From positions 1 through 8,050 of the forward strand of contig DAHZDR010000310.1 in the NCBI GenBank assembly GCA_027403435.1: a DNA stretch of 8,050 nt, given 5' to 3'. This document shows positions 1 through 6,318 of the stretch, one piece after another. The notes beneath the pieces were generated by a model. The model saw only the letters and a list, made by a program, of their open reading frames with translations. It was not told the origin of the DNA and made no database searches. The position numbers and the translations under genes are program-made. The number at the start of each line of letters is the position of its first letter. The first letter of the stretch is position 1. This DNA comes from Deltaproteobacteria bacterium. Its GTDB lineage: Bacteria > Desulfobacterota > Binatia > Binatales > Binataceae.

Positions 1-221
1 GGCTGCACGCCGCGCGTGAACGGATACTCTCCGGGAAATCCCAGATCGTTCAGAAATTCGCCGCCGTTGAGGTCCTCGGGATCGTACTCGCGCTTGATCT
101 CGACTCCCGAACTGGTGACGAAACGCTCGCGCCGCTCGCCGCCGCGCTTGAGCGCCGGGGCCACGCGCCGCTCTTCCCAATTCTTCCGCGCGTCAGCCAG
201 CGTGCGTTCTTGTTCCGGCAT
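1..221 (-). CDS. Methylmalonyl-CoA mutase-type acyl-CoA mutase, large subunit, N-terminal part (partial)
   Basis: The first 73 codons of a gene that runs off the left edge. Translation from the ATG at 219-221 begins MPEQERTLADARKNW, then shows FVTSSGVEIKREYDP (residues 34-48) and FLNDLGFPGEYPFTRGVQP near the edge. These are the conserved N-terminal signatures of the B12-dependent acyl-CoA mutase large subunit (methylmalonyl-, isobutyryl- and ethylmalonyl-CoA mutases); YPFTRGVQ lies at the entrance of the CoA-binding barrel. The family interconverts branched and linear acyl-CoAs by a radical mechanism in the cytoplasm. The gene follows the carrier protein gene after 17 bases and has its own Shine-Dalgarno (GAGG, 8 bases before ATG), so it is almost certainly in the carboxylase operon. 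That context favours methylmalonyl-CoA to succinyl-CoA, but the visible part cannot exclude a sister mutase. The catalytic barrel and cobalamin domain are outside the window. Confidence 0.9.
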   Translation of the reverse strand, partial: MPEQERTLADARKNWEERRVAPALKRGGERRERFVTSSGVEIKREYDPEDLNGGEFLNDLGFPGEYPFTRGVQ

Positions 222-229
222 GATCCTCG

Positions 230-233
230 CCTC
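230..233 (-). promoter_or_regulatory. Ribosome binding site of the mutase gene
   Basis: GAGG on the minus strand, 8 bases before the ATG at 219-221. It supports that start codon and independent translation initiation within the operon. A second AGG lies closer to the ATG. Confidence 0.55.
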
Positions 234-238
234 GACGC

Positions 239-751
239 TTATTCAACCACGACCAGCAGCTCGCCCTTTTCGACGGTCTGGCCCGGCTTCACCCTGATTT
301 CCGCGATTTTACCGGCTTTCGGCGCTTTCAGCTCGTTCTCCATCTTCATCGCCTCGACCACCACCAGGCCCTGATGCTGCGCAACGTCGTCGCCGACCGC
401 GACCAGAACATTGACCACCCGGCCCGGCATCATCGCTTTAAGCTCGGCCCGCCCGCCGGCATGCGCGCGCGCGCCGGCGCCGTGATGGCGCGAACGGCGC
501 TCGGCGTCCACCAGCGCGACGCGCGTCGCGCCGCGGCGCGACGCGATCACCAGGTCTTCACCGTCGCGGGCAACGTCGAAATCGAACGACCGCCGCTCCA
601 GCAAAATCGAAAATGACGACGGCCCAACCTGCCGCGCGTCAACTTCGAAATTGCGCCCGCCCACGCCCACGCGCAGCGTATGCGCCGTCAGCTCCTCGAC
701 TTCCACCTGATGTTCGGCGTCGCCCACCGTCGCCACGAATCGCATCGGCAT
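239..751 (-). CDS. Biotin carboxyl carrier protein of an acyl-CoA (propionyl-CoA) carboxylase
   Basis: A 170-residue cytoplasmic carrier subunit. The C-terminal domain (about 103-170) is a complete biotinyl fold: MPG at 108-110, then EAMKMEN at 133-139 with Lys136 as the expected biotinylated lysine, followed by the typical GKIAEIRVKPGQTVEKGELL hairpin. The first 85 residues form a beta-rich stretch of the kind that precedes the biotin domain in many split acyl-CoA carboxylases and probably docks it onto the other subunits. A basic, Gly/Ala/His-rich linker (about 85-102) joins the halves. Biotin on Lys136 carries carboxyl groups from the biotin carboxylase to the carboxyltransferase. The gene starts 24 bases after the biotin carboxylase stop. 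The ATG at 749-751 has GAGAG 9 bases upstream; the Met at codon 3 is an alternative start. Confidence 0.93.
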   Translation of the reverse strand: MPMRFVATVGDAEHQVEVEELTAHTLRVGVGGRNFEVDARQVGPSSFSILLERRSFDFDVARDGEDLVIASRRGATRVALVDAERRSRHHGAGARAHAGGRAELKAMMPGRVVNVLVAVGDDVAQHQGLVVVEAMKMENELKAPKAGKIAEIRVKPGQTVEKGELLVVVE

Positions 752-775
752 CGTGTCGTTCTCTCTTTGCCTGTT

Positions 776-2302
776 CTAGCGCCTGAGCAGGTCCAGCCGG
801 CCAAGCATTTTCCATGGCGTGACCGCAGCGGATGGCGCGGTCGCCGCCGGCGCCTGTGCCGCCGCGGCGGCGCCATTTTGGCCGTTGCGATACGCCATTA
901 CCGCCGCCGTCAGGACCGCCGCCAGATGCGCCTCGTCGCCGCCTTGCGCGACGGCCTCGGGCCGGTATTCCTGGTTGATGAAGTTGGTGTCGAAATCGCC
1001 CGCGATAAAACGCGGATGCTCGACGATCCAGCGGTGGAATTCAAGGTTCGTGGTCAAGGTTCCGGCGACCACGAATTCGCCCAGCGCCCGCCTCATCCGC
1101 CCGATCGCCTCGTTGCGGTCGCGGCCCCAGGTCGCCAGCTTCGCGATCATCGGATCGTAGTAAAGCGACACTTCCGCGCCTTGGTAAACCCCGGCGTCCA
1201 CGCGCACGCCCGGTCCGTCCGGCAGGCGCAGGGTCTCGATTCGCCCCGGCGCCGGCGCGAAGCCAGCCGCCGGATCCTCCGCGTAAATCCTGCACTCCAG
1301 CGCCCATCCGCGCTGCGCCAGATCGCTCTGCCGAAACGCCAGCGGCATCCCCGTCGCCACTTCGATCTGCGCCTTGACCAGATCGATCCCGGTGACCAGT
1401 TCGGTCACCGGATGCTCCACCTGGATGCGCGTGTTCATTTCGAGGAAGTAGAAATTCCGATCGGCGTCGGCCAGAAATTCGATCGTTCCCGCGCCCACGT
1501 AGCCGACCGCGCGCGCCGCCCGCACCGCGACCTCGCCCATCTCCCGCCGCATCGCGGCCGTGATAAACGGCGACGGCGACTCCTCGACCACCTTCTGATG
1601 GCGGCGCTGGATCGAACATTCGCGCTCGAACAGATGTACCGTTTCGCCGTGCTGATCGGCGAACACCTGCACTTCGATATGGCGCGGCCGATTCAGGTAC
1701 TTCTCGACGTAAAAGCGGCCGTCGCCAAAGGACGATTTCGCCTCGCTCGCGACCGTTCGCACCGCCGCGCCAAGGTCCTTGTCGTGCTCGACCAGCCGCA
1801 TCCCTTTGCCGCCGCCGCCAGCGGCCGCCTTGAGCATGATCGGAAAGCCGATTTTCTTCGCGATCGCGCGGACTTGCTCAGCGGTTTCGAGCGTGTCGGG
1901 CGAGCCGGGCGTAACCGGCACGCCGGCGGCAGCCATCAGCTTGCGCGCCTCGACCTTGTCGCCCATTTTCTCGATCGCTTCGGGCGGCGGGCCGATAAAC
2001 GTCAGTCCCGCCGCCGCGATCGCCCGCGCAAACCCCGCGTTTTCGGAGAAAAAGCCGTAGCCCGGATGGATCGCTTCGGCGCCGGTCGCGCGCGCCGCGT
2101 CCAGAATCCGTTCGATATTCAGATAGCTTTCGCGCGCCGGCGCCGGGCCCACCGCGACCGCGTAATCCGCCTCGCGCACATGCAGCGCCGTCCGATCCGC
2201 TTCGGAAAACACCGCGACCGACTCGACGCCCAGGTCGCGGCAGGCGCGGATCACGCGCACCGCAATCTCGCCGCGGTTCGCAATCAATATTCTCTTGAAC
2301 AT
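776..2302 (-). CDS. Biotin carboxylase subunit of acyl-CoA (propionyl-CoA) carboxylase
   Basis: A 508-residue ATP-grasp enzyme that carboxylates carrier-bound biotin using ATP and bicarbonate. Visible landmarks: N-terminal FKRILIANRGEIAVRVIRAC (2-21), HPGYGFFSEN (79-88), the glycine-rich ATP loop GGGGKGM (162-168), ECSIQRRHQKVVEE (228-241) with the His-Gln-Lys bicarbonate/ATP site, and EMNTRIQVEH (288-297) with the metal-binding Glu288 and Asn290 and the catalytic Arg292 expected from E. coli AccC. All key residues are present. After the catalytic core (about 450) comes an Ala/Pro-rich linker (about 473-495) and a short tail ending TPWKMLGRLDLLRR. E. coli AccC, at about 450 residues, lacks this extension. 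The tail resembles the joint found in fused alpha subunits, as if a pccA-like gene had been split between this gene and the carrier gene. It lies 45 bases after the beta subunit gene; only a weak, distant GGAGAG precedes the ATG. Confidence 0.95.
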   Translation of the reverse strand: MFKRILIANRGEIAVRVIRACRDLGVESVAVFSEADRTALHVREADYAVAVGPAPARESYLNIERILDAARATGAEAIHPGYGFFSENAGFARAIAAAGLTFIGPPPEAIEKMGDKVEARKLMAAAGVPVTPGSPDTLETAEQVRAIAKKIGFPIMLKAAAGGGGKGMRLVEHDKDLGAAVRTVASEAKSSFGDGRFYVEKYLNRPRHIEVQVFADQHGETVHLFERECSIQRRHQKVVEESPSPFITAAMRREMGEVAVRAARAVGYVGAGTIEFLADADRNFYFLEMNTRIQVEHPVTELVTGIDLVKAQIEVATGMPLAFRQSDLAQRGWALECRIYAEDPAAGFAPAPGRIETLRLPDGPGVRVDAGVYQGAEVSLYYDPMIAKLATWGRDRNEAIGRMRRALGEFVVAGTLTTNLEFHRWIVEHPRFIAGDFDTNFINQEYRPEAVAQGGDEAHLAAVLTAAVMAYRNGQNGAAAAAQAPAATAPSAAVTPWKMLGRLDLLRR

Positions 2303-2347
2303 CAGCTCTGGCCTGACTCTCCGAATTTGTCCAGCGGTCGCGCCGCC

Positions 2348-3898
2348 TTACAGCGGTATATTGCCGTGCTTGCGCGGCGGATTCTTTTCGCGTTTGTTCG
2401 CCAGCGCCTTGAGCGCCGCGATCAGCCGCGGCCGGGTGTCGCGCGGCATGATCACTTCATCGATATAGCCTAGTTCGGCCGCCTTGAACGGATTGGCGAA
2501 GGTTTGCCGATATTCCTCGACCAGCCGCGCCTTTTCCGCGACGGGATCGGCGGCCTTCTCGATTTGCCCGCGGAAGATGATATTGACCGCGCCCTCCGAA
2601 CCCATCACCGCGATTTCCGAGGTCGGCCATGCGAAATTGAAATCGCCCCGAATATGCTTCGACGACATCACGTCGTAAGCGCCGCCGTAGGCCTTGCGCG
2701 TGATCACCGTCACTTTCGGCACGGTCGCTTCGCAGTACGCGTAAAGCAACTTCGCCCCATGCCGGATAATGCCGCCGAACTCCTGCGCCGTGCCCGGCAA
2801 AAAGCCCGGCACGTCCACGAACGTCACCAGTGGAATATTGAAGCAGTCGCAAAAGCGCACGAACCGCGCGCCCTTGACCGACGCGTCGATATCCAGACAG
2901 CCCGCCAGATAGCCCGGCTGATTCGCCACCACGCCGACCGGGTAGCCGCCCAGCCGCGCGAAGCCGATCAGCATGTTTTGCGCCCAGTCCGGCTGAATCT
3001 CGAAGAAATGGCCCTCATCGACCACCCGCGTAAGCACGTCGCGCATGTCGTAGGGCTTGTTGGGATTTTCCGGCACGATCGCGTCGAGCGCGTCGTCGCG
3101 CCGGCCCGGATCGTCGCCGCTCGCGCGGAACGGCGGATCTTCCGCGTTATTCGACGGCATGTAGGAGAGCAGCTCGCGAATCGTCAGCAGCGCGCCTTCG
3201 TCGTCGGCCGCCTCCAGATGGCACACGCCGGACTTCGTCGAATGGGTGTCGGCGCCGCCCAGCGCCTGCATCGTCACTTCTTCATGCGTGGTCGCCTTGA
3301 TCACGTCGGGACCGGTAATGAACATGTAGGAGGTGTCGCGCACCATCACGATAAAATCGGTTATCGCCGGCGAATAGACCGCGCCGCCCGCGCATGGCCC
3401 CATGATTGCGGAAATCTGCGGCACCACGCCCGAGGAAAGCACGTTGCGCAGGAAAATATCGGCGTAGCCGGCGAGCGAAACCACGCCCTCCTGAATCCGC
3501 GCGCCGCCGGAATCGTTGATCCCGATCACCGGGCATCCCGATTTCGTCGCCAGGTCCATCACTTTGCACACTTTTTCCGCGAATGCGCCGGACAGGCTGC
3601 CGCCGAAGACGGTAAAATCCTGTGAGAAAACGCACACCTGCCGGCCGTCGATCGCGCCGTAGCCGGTCACCACGCCGTCGCCCGGAATCTTCCGTTCGCC
3701 CATCCCGAAGTCGTCGCAGCGATGGGTTTTGAACTTGTCGAGTTCCACGAACGAGCCGGGATCGAGCAGACAGTCGATCCGTTCGCGCGCTGTCATACGC
3801 CCGCCCTCGCGCTGGCGTTTGAGCCGCTCGGGGCCGCCGCCGCTCTCGGCCAGGCGCGTCAGTTCCTGGATTCGTTCGATATTTTCTTTTGCGCCCAT
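2348..3898 (-). CDS. pccB: Propionyl-CoA carboxylase beta (carboxyltransferase) subunit
   Basis: A 516-residue crotonase-fold carboxyltransferase that moves the carboxyl group from carrier biotin to acyl-CoA. N-domain signatures include [13 protein letters not shown] (91-103), [13 protein letters not shown] (127-139) and [12 protein letters not shown] (167-178), the last giving oxyanion-hole glycines. The C-domain has [20 protein letters not shown] (361-380), the second oxyanion region, and AYGGAYDVM (403-411). Asp409 in GGAYDVM sits, by eye, at the position known from Streptomyces PccB/AccB work to favour propionyl-CoA; acetyl-CoA-preferring homologues carry Ile there. Length is normal and no lesion is visible. 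It is the first gene of the operon. The ATG at 3896-3898 is chosen over an in-frame TTG at 3949 because [15 protein letters not shown] is the usual family start and the best promoter lies between the two. The Shine-Dalgarno is weak. Confidence 0.95.
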   Translation of the reverse strand: MGAKENIERIQELTRLAESGGGPERLKRQREGGRMTARERIDCLLDPGSFVELDKFKTHRCDDFGMGERKIPGDGVVTGYGAIDGRQVCVFSQDFTVFGGSLSGAFAEKVCKVMDLATKSGCPVIGINDSGGARIQEGVVSLAGYADIFLRNVLSSGVVPQISAIMGPCAGGAVYSPAITDFIVMVRDTSYMFITGPDVIKATTHEEVTMQALGGADTHSTKSGVCHLEAADDEGALLTIRELLSYMPSNNAEDPPFRASGDDPGRRDDALDAIVPENPNKPYDMRDVLTRVVDEGHFFEIQPDWAQNMLIGFARLGGYPVGVVANQPGYLAGCLDIDASVKGARFVRFCDCFNIPLVTFVDVPGFLPGTAQEFGGIIRHGAKLLYAYCEATVPKVTVITRKAYGGAYDVMSSKHIRGDFNFAWPTSEIAVMGSEGAVNIIFRGQIEKAADPVAEKARLVEEYRQTFANPFKAAELGYIDEVIMPRDTRPRLIAALKALANKREKNPPRKHGNIPL

Positions 3899-3930
3899 TA
3901 TTAAACCGTCTATCCAGCGGACCGTTGATC

Positions 3931-3947
3931 GCGTCAAAATACGACGC
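3931..3947. promoter_or_regulatory. Inverted repeat around the -10 box, candidate operator
   Basis: GCGTCAAAATACGACGC: perfect 5-bp arms (3931-3935 and 3943-3947) with a 7-base AT-rich centre that coincides with the proposed -10 element of the carboxylase promoter. A dimeric repressor bound here would block RNA polymerase. No regulator gene is in the window, and a 5-bp dyad can arise by chance in GC-rich DNA. Confidence 0.3.
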
Positions 3948-3965
3948 AACCGGAAAATATATCAA
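3936..3965 (-). promoter_or_regulatory. Predicted sigma70-type promoter of the carboxylase operon
   Basis: Read on the minus strand: TTGATA (3960-3965, five of six matches to the -35 consensus), an 18-base spacer, then TATTTT (3936-3941, four of six matches to the -10 consensus). Transcription would start near 3929, giving a leader of about 31 bases before the pccB ATG. This is the most AT-rich patch in the divergent spacer. It is a prediction by eye without experimental support. Confidence 0.45.
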
Positions 3966-4044
3966 TTGGGCGCGCATCGGCGAAACCCGTCCCGGACGCG
4001 GCTGGCGCGGCCCGCTTCGCGGAGTTTATCGGGAATTGAGGAGC

Positions 4045-4434
4045 ATGAACGAGACACTGATCAGAATTTTCGTCGCCTGCGGATGGGCCGCCGCCGGCGT
4101 CAGCGGTTTCGGCACCGCGATCGTCGTCGCCGGTGGTCCCGCCGCCGGCCAGGCGGTGGCCTACGCCACCCCGGCGTTGTTCATCGCGCTGGCTTTCGGC
4201 ATTTATCACAACAGCCGCGTCTACGCGCTGGCCGCGCTGATTATTTTCACCGCGATGCGCCTGGAGTTTTATCACGTCGCGGTCGGCTTGCAGCAGTCTC
4301 AGGGCGGCGCCGTGACGCTCGGTTTTTGGATCTCCGCGATCGTCTTCGGTTTGCTCTATCTGCTCGGCGTGATCGGCACGTTCCTCTGGCATGCCCGGTT
4401 CGATTCGGCCGCCGAGCCGCTCGACGAGTCTTAG
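4045..4434 (+). CDS. Small four-helix membrane protein of unknown function
   Basis: A 129-residue protein I do not recognise. Four hydrophobic stretches suggest membrane helices at about 8-30, 37-54, 58-72 and 89-114, with a short acidic C-terminus (EPLDES). Between helices 3 and 4 is a polar loop containing RLEFYHVAVGLQQSQGG. Codon use is GC-rich like the neighbours and the frame is clean, so it is probably real. The ATG at 4045 begins a sensible N-terminus (MNETLIRIF). The only strong Shine-Dalgarno-like string, GAGGAG at 4038-4043, is just one base before the ATG, which is unusually close; GGGA at 4031-4034 is better spaced but weak. The frame stays open upstream to at least 3889, but that stretch reads as arginine-rich non-family sequence and overlaps the pccB start region. 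The gene diverges from the carboxylase operon and converges with the DUF192 gene, overlapping it by four bases. Confidence 0.7.
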   Translation: MNETLIRIFVACGWAAAGVSGFGTAIVVAGGPAAGQAVAYATPALFIALAFGIYHNSRVYALAALIIFTAMRLEFYHVAVGLQQSQGGAVTLGFWISAIVFGLLYLLGVIGTFLWHARFDSAAEPLDES

Positions 4435-4925
4435 TCCTGGGAGCGTGGCCTAAAGCCGATAAAGCGCAATTTGTCGCCCGGCTTCACGTCATAACGCGCG
4501 CAAAAGCCGCCGTTCACTTCCAGCACGTATTGCGAGTCGCCCTCGACCGCATCGATACTCTCGGTAAACGGCTTGGCCTCGCGCACGATCCCGATAATCC
4601 GCCCGTTCGCGCCGGCGAAAATCATGTCGAGTGGAATCACCGTGTTCTTCATCCAGAACCGCTGATGGCTGGGCGCGGCAAAGACGAAAATCATGCCGGC
4701 GTGTTCGTCCAGATGCCGGCGGTACATCAGGCCGAGTTCGCGCGCCGCTTGCGTGTCGGCGATCTCGACGCTGACCGTCGCGCGGGCGGCGCCGTTGGGC
4801 GCGACGATCTCGACGCGCGGTCCCTGCGCGCAGGCTTCCATCACCGTCGCCGTCAGCAAGAGAAAAATCGCCAGCGCGGCAACCAGCGTCCGGCCGCGCC
4901 ATAAACCGCATCGCTCCGCTTTCAC
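4431..4925 (-). CDS. Secreted DUF192 family protein
   Basis: A 164-residue protein from the GTG at 4923-4925. Residues 1-12 are basic, 13-30 hydrophobic (LVAALAIFLLLTATVM) and ACA at 31-33 fits a signal peptidase I site, so export to the periplasm or outside is expected. ACAQ is not a good lipobox because Glu30 is at -2. The mature part is a full DUF192 domain: GLMYRR (65-70), AGMIFVF (76-82), the hallmark FWMKNTVIPLDMIF (90-103), GRIIGI (108-113) and YVLEVNGGFCARYDVKPGD (133-151). DUF192 has no established biochemical role. The GTG is preferred to an in-frame TTG at 4991, which would overlap the transporter and bury the signal peptide behind 22 basic residues; no clear Shine-Dalgarno precedes it. 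The start lies 10 bases after the transporter stop, so it is likely the last gene of that operon. Its stop codon overlaps that of the membrane protein opposite. Confidence 0.85.
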   Translation of the reverse strand: MKAERCGLWRGRTLVAALAIFLLLTATVMEACAQGPRVEIVAPNGAARATVSVEIADTQAARELGLMYRRHLDEHAGMIFVFAAPSHQRFWMKNTVIPLDMIFAGANGRIIGIVREAKPFTESIDAVEGDSQYVLEVNGGFCARYDVKPGDKLRFIGFRPRSQD

Positions 4926-4935
4926 GCCGGCCAAT

Positions 4936-6264
4936 CTAACTGATCGCCGCCCGCGGCGCAGCGCCGTCGCCTTCCAGAGCGATTTCTTCAAGCTCGCGGC
5001 CCGCGGTCTCGGGAAAGGTTAAGTACATCACCACCGCGCCCGCGATCGAAAAGCCCATCAGCATCTGAATTGCGCGCCAGTGCGACCCGGTCGCGGCGTA
5101 AAGCAGGCCTTCGAGATAGAGTCCGAGCGCGGCGCCGGTCGTGCCCGCGACCGTGGACGCGCTGGCGGCGGCCGCGCGATGCGAGGTCGGGAATAGTTCG
5201 GCGCTGTAGGTCGTTATGATGGTCGCGCCGGCGGTGTCGAGAAACAGCCGCGCCACCCAGATGCCGATTACGCTGTTGTCGCGCGTTGCGTACATCCAGA
5301 TTGCGAGCAGGGGCCCGATTAGCAGGAACAGGGCGCCCATCGTGCGCCGGCCGAAGCGGTCGCTGAGCCGTCCCGCGACCACGCTGCCCAGAACGCCGAC
5401 CGCGCCGCCAAACACGATCAGGCTCGAGACCTGGCCGGGGCTCCAGTGATGGGCGTCTTGCAGATATTTGGGGAAAAACAGGCTCGCCGGACTCCAGCCC
5501 ATCGCATTCAAAAACGCGCCCGCGACCACCATCGCGACCCGTCCCGGCGACACCCGCACCAGCGCCACGATTGGCTTGAAGATGCGCCGCCGTTCCGCTC
5601 GCGCGGCCGCCTCGGCCTCGAACCGGCGGCTCTCCGGCAGCATCCGGCGCAGCGGCGCGATCAGCGCGAGCGGCATCAGCGCAAGCGCATATAACCCGCG
5701 CCATCCATAGGGAATCACCGCGATCAGCGAAAAGACAATCGCGGCCAGCCCGTAGCCGCCGAGCGCCAAGGCGCCCTGCAGGCCGATCGCCCATCCGCGC
5801 ACGGCGGCATCGACCTCCTCGGCCAGAATCACCAGCGAAACCGTGGCTTCGGCGCCGGAGAAGCCGCGCGCCATGAATTGCGTCGCGACGAAACCCCGCT
5901 GATGCGGCGCAACCGCGCTCGCCGCGGTGAAGATGGTGTAGCCGACGATCGTGTAGAGCAGCAGGCGGCGCCGTCCGAAGGTGTCCGCCAGCGGTGAAAT
6001 CACTAACGACAGCAGGTAGCCCAGCCGGATTATCGAGAGCATCGCGCCGAGCTGGCCCTCGGCGATATTGAGGCCGCGCTGAATCTGCTTGAGCGCTAGG
6101 CTAAGCAGAGCGCCGTCGTAAACGTCGAAAAAGCCAGCCGTGGTCGAGATGCCAAAGACGCGCCATTGCCGCGGCGTGAACGGCGGCAGTTGCAGCCATG
6201 CCGGCAATCGGCGCGCGGCCGGGGCCGATTCGTTCGCTGGTGCGGGGACGGTCGAGTCGCTCAT
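4936..6264 (-). CDS. MFS transporter, metabolite:proton symporter type
   Basis: A 442-residue inner-membrane carrier with the usual 12-helix layout after a Pro/Ala-rich cytoplasmic N-terminus (1-35). Family marks: FFDVYDGALLSLAL in helix 1 (45-58), the loop 2-3 signature around DTFGRRR (94-100), GAEATVSLVILAEE in helices 4-5 (137-150), LPESRRF (209-215) after helix 6, the repeated loop signature GRLSDRFGRRT (298-308), YSAELFPTSHRA (353-364) and PETAGRELEEI (418-428) at the C-terminus. The combination fits the aromatic acid/nicotinate/SV2-like branch of MFS, which carries organic acids and related solutes with protons. The substrate cannot be read from the sequence, and either import or export is possible. 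It follows the P450 gene by 54 bases and precedes the DUF192 gene by 10. The ATG at 6262-6264 has only a very close CAGG, so translation may be weakly initiated. Confidence 0.9.
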   Translation of the reverse strand: MSDSTVPAPANESAPAARRLPAWLQLPPFTPRQWRVFGISTTAGFFDVYDGALLSLALKQIQRGLNIAEGQLGAMLSIIRLGYLLSLVISPLADTFGRRRLLLYTIVGYTIFTAASAVAPHQRGFVATQFMARGFSGAEATVSLVILAEEVDAAVRGWAIGLQGALALGGYGLAAIVFSLIAVIPYGWRGLYALALMPLALIAPLRRMLPESRRFEAEAAARAERRRIFKPIVALVRVSPGRVAMVVAGAFLNAMGWSPASLFFPKYLQDAHHWSPGQVSSLIVFGGAVGVLGSVVAGRLSDRFGRRTMGALFLLIGPLLAIWMYATRDNSVIGIWVARLFLDTAGATIITTYSAELFPTSHRAAAASASTVAGTTGAALGLYLEGLLYAATGSHWRAIQMLMGFSIAGAVVMYLTFPETAGRELEEIALEGDGAAPRAAIS

Positions 6265-6318
6265 CCTGATTGCGGCGCGCCGCCCCGTCAGGCCGCATTG
6301 GGCCGGACCGCGGCGCGC

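Noticed and set aside
680..2473. A 597-codon open frame on the plus strand opposite the biotin carboxylase and carrier genes
   Set aside because: Its translation is Arg/His/Asp-rich low-complexity sequence with no family features. It mirrors the minus-strand GC-rich codon pattern of strongly recognised genes, the usual antisense artefact in high-GC DNA.
2504..3625. A 373-codon plus-strand frame opposite pccB
   Set aside because: Same artefact: arginine- and histidine-rich, with no motifs, fully covered by a well-recognised carboxyltransferase.
3899..3949. N-terminal extension of pccB to a TTG at 3949
   Set aside because: It adds 17 residues not typical of the family and would place the start upstream of the best promoter -10 box; MGAKEN fits the usual start.
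3934..4392. A 152-codon minus-strand frame opposite the membrane protein
   Set aside because: Its composition is hydrophilic with Gln/Arg/Asp runs and no recognisable domain. The plus-strand frame has clear membrane helices, so the minus-strand frame is more likely the shadow.
3729..4904. A 391-codon plus-strand frame crossing pccB, the divergent spacer, the membrane protein and DUF192
   Set aside because: It spans four unrelated contexts, is arginine-rich and conflicts with the DUF192 and membrane-protein frames, which have clear features.
4926..4991. TTG start at 4991 for the DUF192 protein
   Set aside because: It would overlap the transporter gene by more than 50 bases and put a long basic stretch before the signal peptide; the GTG at 4925 gives a normal signal sequence.
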